DNA of 64,000 nt from Acidimicrobiales bacterium (lineage in GTDB: Bacteria; Actinomycetota; Acidimicrobiia; Acidimicrobiales; Iamiaceae). A program made the position numbers and the translations under genes. Location: positions 453,734 to 517,733 of the forward strand of contig JAUJOW010000001.1 of the NCBI GenBank assembly GCA_030447445.1, in the 5' to 3' direction. How positions within the stretch are numbered: position 1 is the first letter of the stretch; each line of letters starts with the position of its first letter. The notes below the pieces were generated by a model, which was not told the DNA's origin, searched no databases, and saw nothing but the letters and a program-made list of their open reading frames with translations. This document shows, one piece after another, positions 22,412 to 31,873 of the stretch.

Positions 22412-24028
22412 GTGCCCGAAGATGCCGCGACCGCCCAGGCCGCCGACCTCTCCGTCGGTGCCTTCAGCGATCATCCCCCGTGGATCGTGGACCTCGACCG
22501 CCTCGCGTGGCGGGGGGTCGTCCCGGCCCGACGACAGGCCGTGAGCCAGGAGCTGCCCGAGCTGGTGCGCCCTCGGAGGGTGCCGCCGGGGCTGCGGGTG
22601 GTGCGGGTCGCCCGCCATCTCGGCGCCGCGCTCGGCGCCTGGGCGCTGCTCGAGCGTCGACGGGGTCCGGCCGTGTCTCGGACCGGCGTGTCCCGCCGCC
22701 TGCGCATCGCCGCCGAGGCGCTCGGCCCCACCTACATCAAGCTCGGGCAGATCATCTCGTCGGGTGAGGGCATCTTCCCCGAGGAGCTGGTGGGGGAGTT
22801 CCGCAAGTGCCGCGACCAGGTGCCCCCCGAGCCGTTCCCGCTGGTGCGCGAGGTGGTGGAGGCCGACCTGGGCCGGCCCCTCGACGCCGTCTTCACCTGG
22901 TTCGACCGGCGCCCCTTGGCGGCGGCGTCGATCGCGCAGGTGCACGCCGCCGAGCTGTCGACCGGCGAGCCGGTGGTGGTCAAGGTCCAGCGGCCGGCGG
23001 TGGCCGGCCTCGTCCGCCAGGACCTCAAGGTGATGGCATGGCTCGCCCCGCACCTCGTGGGCCGCATACCCATCGCCGCCCTGGCCAACCCGCCGGCCCT
23101 GGTCGATCTGTTCGCCCAGACCATCACCGAGGAGCTCGACTTCCGCCTCGAGGCCGACAACATGATCGACGTGGCCCGCAGCTTCGCCGACCTCGGCCAG
23201 CGTGGCTATGTGATCCCCCGCCCCCATCCCGAGCTCGTCACCCGTCGGGTGCTGGTGATGGAGCGGCTGTCGGGCTTCGCCTTCGACGACGTGGTGGGCA
23301 TGCGCGGCGCCGGCGTAAACACCGAGGCCGTGGTGCGCACCGGCATGATCGGCTTCCTCGAGGGCTGCATGCTCCACGGCATCTTCCACGGTGACCTCCA
23401 CGGCGGGAACCTGTTCGTGCTCGGCGACGGCCGTACGGCCCTGCTCGACTTCGGGATCACCGGTCGCCTGGGCGAGCAGCGACGGCTGGCCTTCCTTCGC
23501 CTCCTCGTCGGCGCGTCGATGAACGACGTGAAGGGCCAGCTCGCCGCCCTCCGGGACCTCGGCGCCCTGCCCGCCGACGTCGACCTGGACGCGGTGATCG
23601 CCGACCTGGGACTCGACCGGCCCCCGGTCGACCCGACGACGCTCACCCCCGAGGAGCTCACCGCCGAGATCCAGCGGACGGTCAAGGCGCTGCTCGGCTA
23701 CGGGGCCCGCATGCCGAAGGAGCTGATGCTGTTCGTCAAGAACCTCGTGTTCCTCGACGGGGCCATCGCCACCCTCGCCCCCGACCTCGACCTGTTCGCC
23801 GAGATCGCCCAGATATCGATGTACTTCGCGACCACCCACGGCGAGCGCATCGCCGCCGAGGTCGGCCTCGAGCTCGAGCGGGACTGGGAACCCGACCTGA
23901 CCGGCGTGAAGGCGTCCTTCGGCGTGGACCCCGACGTGACCCAAGGCCTCACCTACCGGGAGCTGCAGGACCGGCGGGCCGTCATCCGTGACCGCCTGTC
24001 GAAGCGGGAGCGGGGCCGGCGGCGCTGA
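22412..24028 (+). CDS. ABC1/UbiB (AarF) atypical kinase-like protein
   Basis: A 538-residue UbiB/ABC1 family protein. The KxGQ motif is in [14 protein letters not shown] (near residue 110). It has [13 protein letters not shown] in place of a P-loop, [19 protein letters not shown], the catalytic loop [11 protein letters not shown] and [13 protein letters not shown]. The C-terminal helices [17 protein letters not shown] are typical. Family members support isoprenoid-lipid or quinone biology with ATPase activity. The GTG at 22412 is preferred: the 52 upstream in-frame residues are proline/arginine-rich and overlap the divergent phosphatase. Confidence 0.88.
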   Translation: MPEDAATAQAADLSVGAFSDHPPWIVDLDRLAWRGVVPARRQAVSQELPELVRPRRVPPGLRVVRVARHLGAALGAWALLERRRGPAVSRTGVSRRLRIAAEALGPTYIKLGQIISSGEGIFPEELVGEFRKCRDQVPPEPFPLVREVVEADLGRPLDAVFTWFDRRPLAAASIAQVHAAELSTGEPVVVKVQRPAVAGLVRQDLKVMAWLAPHLVGRIPIAALANPPALVDLFAQTITEELDFRLEADNMIDVARSFADLGQRGYVIPRPHPELVTRRVLVMERLSGFAFDDVVGMRGAGVNTEAVVRTGMIGFLEGCMLHGIFHGDLHGGNLFVLGDGRTALLDFGITGRLGEQRRLAFLRLLVGASMNDVKGQLAALRDLGALPADVDLDAVIADLGLDRPPVDPTTLTPEELTAEIQRTVKALLGYGARMPKELMLFVKNLVFLDGAIATLAPDLDLFAEIAQISMYFATTHGERIAAEVGLELERDWEPDLTGVKASFGVDPDVTQGLTYRELQDRRAVIRDRLSKRERGRRR

Positions 24029-24050
24029 CGAGCCGTACGCTTCGCCGACG

Positions 24051-24710
24051 ATGCGCCTCGTGATCGCCCGCTGCTCGGTCGACTACAGCGGGCGCCTGGC
24101 CGCTCACCTGCCGCCCGCCAACCGGCTGCTCATGGTGAAGGCCGACGGGTGCGTCGCCGTCCACGCCGACGGTGGCGCCTACAAGCCGCTCATGTGGATG
24201 ACCGCCCCCAACCGACTCGTGGAGCGGGAGGGGTCGTGGGTGGTCACCAACCCCAAGGGAGAGACGCTCACCATCGCTGTCGAGGAGATCCTCTCGGACA
24301 CGTCGTGGCCCCTCGGTGCCGACCCCGGCTTGGAGAAGGACGGCGTGGAGGCGCACCTCCAGGCGCTCCTGGCCGCCAACTGCGAGCGCATCGCCGCTGG
24401 TCTCCGGCTGGTCCGCCGGGAGTACCCGACCGACGTCGGGCCCGTCGACCTGCTCTGCCGGGCCCCCGACGGCACCACGCTGGCCGTGGAGATCAAGCGC
24501 CGAGGCGAGATCGACGGGGTGGAACAGCTCAGCCGCTACCTCGACTTCCTCAACCGGGACCCCATGCTGCGCCCGGTGCGCGGGGTCTTCGTGGCCCAGC
24601 AGGTGCGGCCCCAGGCTCGGGTGCTGGCCGCCGATCGGGGGATCCGCTGGCTGGAGGTCGACTACGACGAGCTCCGGGGCATCGAGAGCAGCGAGCAACG
24701 CCTCTTCTGA
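24051..24710 (+). CDS. nucS: Mismatch-specific endonuclease NucS (EndoMS)
   Basis: A 219-residue NucS, the non-canonical mismatch-repair nuclease of Actinobacteria and some archaea that cuts both strands at mismatches. The N-terminal domain starts [16 protein letters not shown]. The nuclease core carries [13 protein letters not shown], then [21 protein letters not shown], which is the D-ExK (RecB-like) active site and QLxRY motif. The C-terminal end [13 protein letters not shown] is conserved. The start is ATG 24051, 22 bases after the UbiB-type gene. Its stop overlaps the next start (TGATG). Confidence 0.95.
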   Translation: MRLVIARCSVDYSGRLAAHLPPANRLLMVKADGCVAVHADGGAYKPLMWMTAPNRLVEREGSWVVTNPKGETLTIAVEEILSDTSWPLGADPGLEKDGVEAHLQALLAANCERIAAGLRLVRREYPTDVGPVDLLCRAPDGTTLAVEIKRRGEIDGVEQLSRYLDFLNRDPMLRPVRGVFVAQQVRPQARVLAADRGIRWLEVDYDELRGIESSEQRLF

Positions 24711-25114
24711 TGGACGAGGCCGAGGCTCGTCGGCGGGTGGCGGCGGCACCGGTGGCCCGTCTCGCCACCGTGACCGGCGAAGGCCGGCCCCACGTCGTGC
24801 CCTGCTGCTTCGTCCTCGCCGGTGACGTGATCTGGTCCGCCGTCGACGCCAAGCCGAAGTCGACCCTCGCCCTGCGCCGGCTGGCCAACCTCCGGGCCAA
24901 CCCGGCGGCGACCCTCCTCGTCGACCACTACGCCGAGGACTGGTCCGAGCTGTGGTGGGTCCGGCTCGACGGCCAGGGCCGCGTGATCGAGGGTGGCCGC
25001 GAGCGGGACCGGGCCGTCGAGCGACTCACCGCCAAGTACGGCCAGTACCGCGGCTCCCCGCCTCCCGGACCGGTGGTGGCCATCGACGTGACGGCGTGGC
25101 GAAGCTGGCCCTGA
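24710..25114 (+). CDS. PPOX-class F420-dependent oxidoreductase (Rv0121-like)
   Basis: A 134-residue split beta-barrel protein of the pyridoxamine-phosphate-oxidase-like class. ARLATVTGEGRPHVVPCCF at the N-terminus and KSTLALRRLANLRANPAATLL match the family that binds F420 in actinobacteria. DWSELWWVRLDGQGRVI forms the later strands. It is co-translated with nucS through a one-base TGATG overlap. Use of F420 rather than FMN is inferred from family and taxonomy. Confidence 0.82.
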   Translation: MDEAEARRRVAAAPVARLATVTGEGRPHVVPCCFVLAGDVIWSAVDAKPKSTLALRRLANLRANPAATLLVDHYAEDWSELWWVRLDGQGRVIEGGRERDRAVERLTAKYGQYRGSPPPGPVVAIDVTAWRSWP

Positions 25115-25121
25115 CCGCCGG

Positions 25122-25499
25122 TCATCCGTGGGCGGCGTCGAGCTCGGCGATGAGCACCTTCGGCGCCACCATCCGGTAGGCGTCCTCGGTGATGCCGGCG
25201 ATCTCGTCCCAGTCGACGCAGCGGTCGAGGCGTACCCCGATCCAGCCCCGACCACCGACGTAGGGCGGGACGAAGAACCGGTCCGGCTCCTCCTCCACGA
25301 CCATCCCCTGCGTGCCTGGCGGCGCCGCGCACCAGAGCGCCAGGCGCCCGTCGCCGTGGTGGTCGTCGAGGTACATCACGAAGGTCTTCTTGCTCCGCAC
25401 GAAGAAGGTGGGCGACCCGTGGCTCAGCCGCTCGGTCACCTCGGGCAGGGCCAGGCAGATCGACCTGACCCGCTCCAACGGCTCGTCGCCCGCCCCCAC
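25122..25499 (-). CDS. MmcQ/YjbR family protein
   Basis: A 125-residue YjbR-like (CyaY-fold) protein. ICLALPEVTERLSHGSPTFF followed by VRSKKTFVMYLDD and the end GITEDAYRMVAPKVLIAEL match the family. The usual Tyr/Trp DNA-facing residues are present. It starts at GTG 25499; upstream in-frame sequence is low-complexity and overlaps a hairpin repeat. Function is not established, and the DNA-binding name comes from the fold. It converges on the PPOX gene with a 7-base gap. Confidence 0.78.
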   Translation of the reverse strand: MGAGDEPLERVRSICLALPEVTERLSHGSPTFFVRSKKTFVMYLDDHHGDGRLALWCAAPPGTQGMVVEEEPDRFFVPPYVGGRGWIGVRLDRCVDWDEIAGITEDAYRMVAPKVLIAELDAAHG

Positions 25500-25571
25500 G
25501 GCTCCGAGTCTGCCCCATCGTCGTCCCGCGCCGAGCCCTCGACGCTTGGACCGACCGGCGGCGGCACCTGT

Positions 25572-25606
25572 GGGCCCCGACCCTCGACTTCCGAGGGCGC
25601 GAGCCC
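25572..25606 (-). repeat. 35-nt two-stem hairpin, copy B
   Basis: Outer stem GGGC/GCCC, 5-nt internal loops CCCGA and CGCGA, inner stem CCCTCG/CGAGGG and loop ACTTC. Architecture and length equal copy A at 15288-15322. It is flanked by a direct repeat of GCTTGGACCGACCGG and lies upstream of the YjbR gene and after the unknown gene ending at 25655. Confidence 0.6.
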
Positions 25607-25654
25607 GCGCTTGGACCGACCGGGGCTGGTGGCGGTCGCTGGTCGCCGGCACGG

Positions 25655-26032
25655 TCACGCCACTGATGGCAGGTGGGCGATCGTGGCGTAGCGATCGTCG
25701 TCGGACGCCAGCCGCCGCAGCGCGAGGGCCACTCGGCGGTGGTGGCTCCGGGCGGCGTCGGCCGAGAGAGCGAAGCGGGGGCCGACCGTGGCGGCCGGCG
25801 CCGGGTCACCCGACCAGTCCTGGACGAGCATCTCGAGGAACAGCTTCCCGTCCCGCAGCGACGCCACCGACGCCAACGCCTCGCACAGCAGGCGCACCCG
25901 CTCGTCCCGGGTCACCACCCGCTCGAGCAGAGTGAGCGACGGCGCCGGTGGGGCGCCGCAGGAGCGGGTGGCCCTGGTCGCCCGCTCGACGACCCTCATC
26001 TCGATGACCGGAGCGACCGTCTCGGTGTCCAT
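25655..26032 (-). CDS. Unknown helical protein
   Basis: A 125-residue protein from ATG 26032, not recognised. It is mostly alpha-helical by composition: LTLLERVVTRDERVRLL, ALASVASLRDGKLFLEML and SHHRRVALALRRLASDDDRY. It has no membrane segment and no clear motif. It diverges from the methyltransferase gene (63-base gap). The long in-frame upstream extension overlaps that gene and is not real. Confidence 0.5.
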   Translation of the reverse strand: MDTETVAPVIEMRVVERATRATRSCGAPPAPSLTLLERVVTRDERVRLLCEALASVASLRDGKLFLEMLVQDWSGDPAPAATVGPRFALSADAARSHHRRVALALRRLASDDDRYATIAHLPSVA

Positions 26033-26095
26033 CGGCCCATGTTCCCCACCCCCTGTGACAGTGGGGTCGGCGGACGTGTGGCACGCTCGGCGGCG

Positions 26096-26713
26096 ATGGG
26101 TCGATCGCGGTGGGGGGCCGATGCCGGCGCACCGAGGGGGGCGGCCTACGACCAGCGCTTCGCGTCGCTGGCGGCGTCGGGCGTGGACGTACACGGTGAG
26201 GCGGCCCTGGTCGACGAGCTCGTCCCCCGGGCCGCGGCTGTGCTCGACGGTGGGTGCGGCACCGGGAGGGTGGCCATCGAGCTGGCCCGCAGGGGCCACG
26301 AGGTCGTAGGTGTCGACCTCGACCCGGGGATGCTGGGCGAGGCTCGGGGCAAGGCGCCCCACCTGGAGTGGGTCGAAGCCGACCTGGCCACCCTCGACCT
26401 CGGCCGTTCGTTCGACGCCGTGGTGCTGGCCGGCAACGTCTTGTTGTTCGTGGCCGCCGGCACCGAGGGTGCGGTGGTGGCCCGGGCCGCCGCGCACCTC
26501 CGGCCGGGAGGGCTGCTCGTGGCCGGTTTCCAGTGCACCGGCGCCGGCTACGGCCCGCCCGCCTTCGACGGCCACGCCGCTGACGCCGGCCTCACCCTCG
26601 CTGAGCGCTGGTCGACCTGGGATCGACGGCCGTGGAAGCCGGGCGCCGACTTCCAGGTCTCGGTGCACCGGCGCAGTGCCGCCGAACCGATCGCTCCACC
26701 GCCAGCGCGGTGA
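26096..26713 (+). CDS. Class I SAM-dependent methyltransferase
   Basis: A 205-residue Rossmann methyltransferase. Motif I is AAVLDGGCGTGRVAIELARR, then GHEVVGVDLDPGMLGEAR (acidic ribose-binding residue) and LEWVEADLATLDLG. Motif IV is FDAVVLAGNVLLFVA, followed by LRPGGLLVAGFQ. No residue identifies the substrate. It starts at ATG 26096 and converges with the MaoC gene. Confidence 0.85.
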   Translation: MGRSRWGADAGAPRGAAYDQRFASLAASGVDVHGEAALVDELVPRAAAVLDGGCGTGRVAIELARRGHEVVGVDLDPGMLGEARGKAPHLEWVEADLATLDLGRSFDAVVLAGNVLLFVAAGTEGAVVARAAAHLRPGGLLVAGFQCTGAGYGPPAFDGHAADAGLTLAERWSTWDRRPWKPGADFQVSVHRRSAAEPIAPPPAR

Positions 26714-26734
26714 GCCGGCTGATCGGGAACGGGG

Positions 26735-27583
26735 TCAGCCGTCGAACGTGCACCGCCCGGCGTCGAGCACCACCCGGCCGTCGTCACCGCAGGTCTGGAA
26801 GACGGCGTCGCCGTCGCCGGTGCGCCAGATCTTGACGGCGAGCGCTTCACCGGGGAACACCGGGGAGGAGAACCGCCCCTCCATCGACGTGAAGCGGGCG
26901 GGGTCGCTCCCGCACAGCGAGTGCAGCAGGGCCCGTCCGGTGAACCCGTAGGTGCACAGACCGTGGAGGATCGGCTTCGGGAACCCGCCCAGGGCGGCGA
27001 ACTCGGGGTCGGAGTGGAGGGGGTTGCGGTCGCCCGACAACCGGTAGATGAGGGCCTGGTCGGGCAGCGTCGGGTACCTCGCCACGTGGTCCGGGTCGCG
27101 TTCCGGGGCGAGGTTGCGGGGGCCGGAAGGTCCCCGGTCGCCGCCCCAGCCGCCCTCGCCCCGGATGTACACCGACGAGACGTTGGTGAACAGCGGCTGG
27201 CCGGTCCCGGTGAGGGTGGAGGTCGACCGGGTCTGGACCACCGCACCCTTGCCCTTGTCGAAGATCCCGGTGACCTCACTGACGGTCGACACGGTGCCCT
27301 CGGTGGGGATGAGGCCGTGGAGCTCGATGGCCTGTTCGCCGTGGACGAGCATGGCCGGGTTGAACGTGCCGACGGAGCCCATGGCGCCGAAGCCGCCGGC
27401 CCCGAGGACGACGGCCATGGTGGGCAGCACCTGTTGCGGGGTGCTGCTCGTGTTCTCGGTGGTGAAGGCCAGCTCTCCGGTGCCGGCGCCCACGCCGAGG
27501 GCGTAGAGCAGGCAGTCCTTCGAGGTCCACGAGTGCTCGGTGGGCTCGCCCTTCGAGCCGACGGCGTCCGGGTTGATGGGCAT
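26735..27583 (-). CDS. MaoC-type enoyl-CoA hydratase (hydratase-2 like)
   Basis: A 282-residue double hot-dog protein resembling the hydratase-2 domain of peroxisomal multifunctional enzyme 2. The N-terminal half has LLYALGVGAGTGELAFTTEN. The C-terminal half carries the active-site loop YRLSGDRNPLHSDPEFA (Asp...Asn...His) and PILHGLCTYGFTGRALL. It should hydrate trans-2-enoyl-CoA to (R)-3-hydroxyacyl-CoA. The SDR gene is 17 bases upstream on the same strand; together they give the two activities that animals fuse in MFE-2. Confidence 0.88.
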   Translation of the reverse strand: MPINPDAVGSKGEPTEHSWTSKDCLLYALGVGAGTGELAFTTENTSSTPQQVLPTMAVVLGAGGFGAMGSVGTFNPAMLVHGEQAIELHGLIPTEGTVSTVSEVTGIFDKGKGAVVQTRSTSTLTGTGQPLFTNVSSVYIRGEGGWGGDRGPSGPRNLAPERDPDHVARYPTLPDQALIYRLSGDRNPLHSDPEFAALGGFPKPILHGLCTYGFTGRALLHSLCGSDPARFTSMEGRFSSPVFPGEALAVKIWRTGDGDAVFQTCGDDGRVVLDAGRCTFDG

Positions 27584-27600
27584 CTGGCGCTCGACCCCCT

Positions 27601-28503
27601 TCAGCTCTCGTCGTAGCCGAACATGTTGGCGTTGGGCCGGGCCTCGGCCACCAGCTTGGTGACGATGGGCCCGAGCGCAGCCGGGTCGTCCACGGGCTCG
27701 GCCGTCGGCCCCCGGTGCCAGCCCTCTGCCACCGACAACGCCTGGCCGGTGACGTCGAACACCCGCCCGGTCACCTCACGCGACTCGGGCGAGGCCAGCC
27801 AGGTGACGATGGGAGCGATCCAGCGGGGAGACAGCTTCTCCTTGGTGGCCTCGTCGGCCTGCCCCATGCCCAGGTTCTCGGTCATCCGGGTGAGGGCGGC
27901 GGGGGCGATGGCGTTGACGGTCACGCCGTAGCGGCCGAGCTCCTTGGCGGCGATGATCGTGAACGAGGCGATGGCCCCCTTGGCGGCGCCGTAGTTCGTC
28001 TGGCCGACGTTGCCGTAGATGCCCGACGGCGAGCTGGTGTTGATGATCCGGGCGTCGTTGGCCTCTCCCGCCTTGGCCCGTTCCCGCCAGTAGGCGGCGG
28101 CGTGGCGTGACGGGGCGAAGGTGCCCTTGAGGTGCACCTTGATGACGGCGTCCCACTCCGCCTCGCTCATGTTGGTGAGCATCCGGTCCCGGAGGATGCC
28201 GGCGTTGTTGATGACCACGTCGAGGCCGCCGAAGGTCTCGACCGCCTGGTCGACCAGGCGTTTGGCGCCGTCCCAGTCGGAGATGTCGTCGCCGTTGGAG
28301 ACCGCCTCGCCGCCCATGGCCTCGATCTCGTCGACCACGTCCTGAGCCGGGCCGGTGGAACGACCCTCGCCGTCGATCCCTCCGCCGAGGTCGTTCACCA
28401 CCACCTTGGCGCCCTGCTCGGCGAGCATCAGCGAGTGCTCGCGCCCGATCCCCCGGCCGGCACCGGTGACGATGCACACTCGGCTCTCGCAGATCCCGGT
28501 CAT
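27601..28503 (-). CDS. Short-chain dehydrogenase, MFE-2-like (3R)-hydroxyacyl-CoA dehydrogenase
   Basis: A 300-residue SDR. The NAD-binding motif is CIVTGAGRGIGREHSLMLAE, followed by VVVNDLGGGIDGEG (the MFE-2-type insertion after strand 2), VVINNAGILRD, catalytic Ser in IINTSSPSGIYGN and Tyr/Lys in NYGAAKGAI. ATG 28503 is preceded by a good GGAGG site. It forms an operon with the MaoC hydratase, so a role in beta-oxidation of branched or sterol-derived acyl-CoA is likely (inference). Confidence 0.88.
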   Translation of the reverse strand: MTGICESRVCIVTGAGRGIGREHSLMLAEQGAKVVVNDLGGGIDGEGRSTGPAQDVVDEIEAMGGEAVSNGDDISDWDGAKRLVDQAVETFGGLDVVINNAGILRDRMLTNMSEAEWDAVIKVHLKGTFAPSRHAAAYWRERAKAGEANDARIINTSSPSGIYGNVGQTNYGAAKGAIASFTIIAAKELGRYGVTVNAIAPAALTRMTENLGMGQADEATKEKLSPRWIAPIVTWLASPESREVTGRVFDVTGQALSVAEGWHRGPTAEPVDDPAALGPIVTKLVAEARPNANMFGYDES

Positions 28504-28631
28504 GTGTCCTCCGTGGGTGTGGGTACGACCCGGCCTCACCGGGACGTCACATCATGGCAAACCGCTGGCCAGAGCCCCACGGGGCGGGGGACGATCCCGG
28601 ACGGCCCGGTACCGCATGCCAAGGTGGGCAG

Positions 28632-30302
28632 GTGGTGCAACCGCGAACCCGCGCGCTGCTGGGCTTCGGCGTCCCGATGGTGGTGCTCGTGCTGCTGGTG
28701 GCGGCGTGGGCCATCGACTCCGGTTCGGCGGGGGGCCGGGTCGTGCGCAACGTCCACCTCGACGACAGAGACATCGGGCGGCTCCCCGAGGACTCCCTGG
28801 TCACCGCCATCGGCCGGATCGCCGAACGCCACCTCGACACGCCGGTGGAGATCCGCACCACCGGTCGTACCTACCGCAGCACCGCCGGAGAGCTCGGGCT
28901 CGTGGTCGACGAGGAGGCCACCGCCCAGGCCGCCCTCGACGTCGGGCGGACCGGTGCCGCCCCGCTGCGCCCGGCGAGCTGGGTGGCTTCCTTCGCCCGA
29001 CCCCTGAAGGCTCCCCTCGAGTTCACGGTTCGGGCCGATCAGCTCACCGTCGCCCTGCTCGAGCTCGAGGGGGAGGAGGCGTCTCGGGTGGCCGAGCCGA
29101 CGATCGTGGGCACCCCGGGCTCGGTGGTGATCAAGGGCGGGGTGAGCGGCTTCTCCCTCGATCCCGATGACGTCGGCCGCAAGCTGGTCGAGGCCGCCGA
29201 GCTCGACGAGGACCCGATCACCATCGCCACCGACCCGATCGAGCGAGAGCCCACGGTCAGCGACGAGGCCGCCAGGGCGCTGGCCGCCGACCTTGCCGCC
29301 AAGACGGCGCGACCCTTGGAGGTAACGGCGGGGTACACGACCGTCGAACTTCCACCGGCCACCGTGCGCAGCTGGCTCCGGTCCCGGCCGGGCGAGGACG
29401 GTCTCGAGGCCACCCTCAACGACGAGAAGGTGATGGCCGACCTGGAGGCCACCTTCAGCGAGGTCGAGGGGGAAGCGGTGAGCGCCCGGTTCGACGTGGT
29501 CGGCGGCCAGGTGCGGTTGATCCCGGCCCACGACGGGGTCCGCTGCTGCGCCGCCGACGCGCCGGCCAAGGTGCTCGAGGCCGTCGAGGCCGGTGCGACG
29601 GCCGTGCAGGTCCCTCTGGCCACCATCGAGCCGGAGCTCACCACGGCCGAGGCCGAGGCGCTCGGCATCAAGGAACCGGTCGGTGCCGTCACGACCTTCC
29701 AGGGCCGGCCGCAGGTCAAGTCGTTCACCACCTACCACGCCTGCTGCGAGAGCCGGGTGCAGAACATCCAGCGCATGGCCGACCTCGTGCGGGGCGCCGT
29801 CATCTCCCCCGGTGACACCTTCTCGATCAACGACTTCGTCGGTGAGCGCACCCCCGAGAAGGGCTTCGTGCCCGCAGGAGCGATCTTCGAGGGCGAGATG
29901 GTGCAGGAGGTGGGGGGCGGCGTCTCCCAGTTCGCCACCACGCTGTTCAACGCCGCCTTCTTCGCCGGGCTCGACTTCGGTGAGTACCAGAGCCACTCGC
30001 TCGTCATCTCCCGCTACCCGTACGGACGGGAGGCCACGATCGGCTACCCGTACCCCGACCTCCAGATCGAGAACACCACGCCCTACGGCGTCCTCATCTG
30101 GCCCACCTACACCCCGACCAGCATCACGGTCACCCTGTATTCCACCCAGCACGTCGTCGGTGAGCAGACCGGCCAGAGCCAGGGCCCGATGGGCCGGTGC
30201 ACGAAGGTGACCACCGTCCGCACCCGGACCTACGCCGCCGGGACGAAGGAGACCGACGAGGTCTTCGCCACCTACCGGCCCCGGGAGAGCGTGGACTGCT
30301 GA
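28632..30302 (+). CDS. VanW family protein with peptidoglycan-binding-like domain
   Basis: A 556-residue protein with one N-terminal transmembrane helix (GFGVPMVVLVLLVAAWAI, about 11-28), so it is probably anchored outside the membrane. Residues about 40-380 are two related alpha/beta modules of the YoaR type (putative peptidoglycan-binding). Residues about 395-520 are the VanW domain: FTTYHACCESRVQNIQRMA, ISPGDTFSINDFVGERTPEK, GGGVSQFATTLFNAAF and SHSLVISRYPYGREA. GTG 28632 is favoured over ATG 28554, since 26 extra residues are polar and follow no ribosome site. VanW has no assigned reaction. Confidence 0.88.
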   Translation: MVQPRTRALLGFGVPMVVLVLLVAAWAIDSGSAGGRVVRNVHLDDRDIGRLPEDSLVTAIGRIAERHLDTPVEIRTTGRTYRSTAGELGLVVDEEATAQAALDVGRTGAAPLRPASWVASFARPLKAPLEFTVRADQLTVALLELEGEEASRVAEPTIVGTPGSVVIKGGVSGFSLDPDDVGRKLVEAAELDEDPITIATDPIEREPTVSDEAARALAADLAAKTARPLEVTAGYTTVELPPATVRSWLRSRPGEDGLEATLNDEKVMADLEATFSEVEGEAVSARFDVVGGQVRLIPAHDGVRCCAADAPAKVLEAVEAGATAVQVPLATIEPELTTAEAEALGIKEPVGAVTTFQGRPQVKSFTTYHACCESRVQNIQRMADLVRGAVISPGDTFSINDFVGERTPEKGFVPAGAIFEGEMVQEVGGGVSQFATTLFNAAFFAGLDFGEYQSHSLVISRYPYGREATIGYPYPDLQIENTTPYGVLIWPTYTPTSITVTLYSTQHVVGEQTGQSQGPMGRCTKVTTVRTRTYAAGTKETDEVFATYRPRESVDC

Positions 30303-30309
30303 TCGGGGA

Positions 30310-30435
30310 CCGACGACGCTCGCTCACCTCGCCGACCTCGCGGGGGGGGCCGCCCCCACGACCCCCGAGGACCCGCTCCGCGGACCATCCTCCCTGTTCC
30401 GACCGACGAGGCTCGCTCCGCTCGCCGTCGGTCGG
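30310..30435. repeat. Pair of REP-like elements, the second a perfect 10-bp stem
   Basis: Two copies of ACCGACGA(C/G)GCTCGCTC...CTCGCCG occur near 30310-30336 and 30402-30428 (about 24 of 27 identical). The second sits inside a perfect inverted repeat, CCGACCGACG (30399-30408) and CGTCGGTCGG (30426-30435). A run of eight G and a GGGGGC/CCCCC fold lie between them. This is the whole gap between the VanW gene and the WS/DGAT gene; terminator activity is possible. Confidence 0.5.
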
Positions 30436-30448
30436 GCAGGATCAGGTG

Positions 30449-31846
30449 ATGGACGACGACCTGCGCTTCGAGCACCGGATGAGCGACTCCGACGCGCTCA
30501 TGTGGACGATCGAGAAGGATCCCATGCTGCGCTCGACGATCACCGCCGTCGCGCTGCTCGACCGGGCCCCGGACCGGGACCGGCTGCGCGTCCTGGTCGA
30601 CCGCGGCAGCCGGTTGGTGCCCCGCATGCGCCAACGGGTGCGCTCCAACCCGATGTCGGTGGCCCCGCCTCGCTGGGAGGTCGACCCCCACTTCGACCTC
30701 GACTTCCACCTCCGTTGGGTGGGGGCCGGTGGCGACCGTTCGCTGCGCTCGGTGCTCGACCTGGCCGAGCCCATCGCCATGCAGGGCTTCGACCGGGTCC
30801 GCCCGCTGTGGGAGGTCACCGTCGTCGACGGCCTCGAAGGCGGCGGGGCAGCCCTGGTGCTCAAGGTTCACCACGCCATCACCGACGGCGTCGGCGCCAT
30901 CAAGATCGCCATGGTCATGTTCGAGCTCGAGCGGGACCCGGGCACGGCGCCGGACATGCCCGAAGAGCCGCCGGTGCGGGTGATGACCCAGGTCGAGCGC
31001 TTCCTGGATGCCCTCGAGCACGAGCGCCGCCGCAACCTCGGCATCGCCCGTCGGGCCGTCAGCACCGCCGTCGGCGCGGTGGCCGCGGTGGCCGCCGACC
31101 CCGGCGGCGCGGCCGGGCGGGCCGGCGAGACGGCGGCATCGGTGCTGCGGCTGCTCACGCCGGCCACCGCGCCGCTCTCCCCGGTCATGCAGGGACGGTC
31201 GTTGTCGGTGCACTTCGACACCCTGTCCATCCCTCTGGCCGACGCCAAGGCGGCGGCCAGGCGGGCCGGGGGCACGCTGAACGACGCCTTCGTCGCCGCC
31301 ACCGCCGGCGGCTTCCGCCGCTACCACGACGCACTGGGGGTTGAGGCCAGCGCCCTGCGCATGACCATGCCGATCAACATCCGGACCGATGCCACCTCCG
31401 ACCTGGCCGGGAACCAGTTCGTGCCCGCCCGCTTCCCCATCCCGCTCTCCATCGACGACCCGATCGAGCGAATGGGGGCCATCCACGAGCTGGTCCTGAC
31501 CCAGCGAGGCGAGCCGGCGATGGCCCTCGTCGACCCCCTGGCCCGGGTGCTCAACCGGCTCCCCACCGCCGCCGCCACCGGCCTCTTCGGCTCGATGCTG
31601 AAGGGAGTCGACCTCGTGACGAGCAACGTACCGGGTGCCCCCATCCCGATCTTCATGGCCGGCAGCCAGCTCGACGGGTTGTTCGCCTTCGGCCCCATGA
31701 GCGGGGCCGGCGCCAACATCACCCTGGTCAGCTACCTGGAGGACCTGCTCATCGGCGTCAACCTGGATCCAGCCGCGGTCACCGACCCGGCGCTGTTCCT
31801 CGCCTGCTACCGCGATGGTTGGGAAGAGGTCCTGAAGGCGGCCTGA
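30449..31846 (+). CDS. Wax ester synthase / diacylglycerol acyltransferase (WS/DGAT)
   Basis: A 465-residue condensation-domain-like acyltransferase making triacylglycerol or wax esters from acyl-CoA. The catalytic HHxxxDG motif is VHHAITDGVG (near residue 143). Other landmarks are MSDSDALMWTIEKDPM at the N-terminus, PLWEVTVVDGLEGG, LNDAFVAATAGGFRRY, SNVPGAPIPIFMAG and GAGANITLVSYLEDL. It starts at ATG 30449. A second copy lies at 57475-58884 with about the same architecture, which points to lipid storage. Confidence 0.92.
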   Translation: MDDDLRFEHRMSDSDALMWTIEKDPMLRSTITAVALLDRAPDRDRLRVLVDRGSRLVPRMRQRVRSNPMSVAPPRWEVDPHFDLDFHLRWVGAGGDRSLRSVLDLAEPIAMQGFDRVRPLWEVTVVDGLEGGGAALVLKVHHAITDGVGAIKIAMVMFELERDPGTAPDMPEEPPVRVMTQVERFLDALEHERRRNLGIARRAVSTAVGAVAAVAADPGGAAGRAGETAASVLRLLTPATAPLSPVMQGRSLSVHFDTLSIPLADAKAAARRAGGTLNDAFVAATAGGFRRYHDALGVEASALRMTMPINIRTDATSDLAGNQFVPARFPIPLSIDDPIERMGAIHELVLTQRGEPAMALVDPLARVLNRLPTAAATGLFGSMLKGVDLVTSNVPGAPIPIFMAGSQLDGLFAFGPMSGAGANITLVSYLEDLLIGVNLDPAAVTDPALFLACYRDGWEEVLKAA

Positions 31847-31873
31847 GGTTCACGCCGCCGTAGCCTCGCCCTG

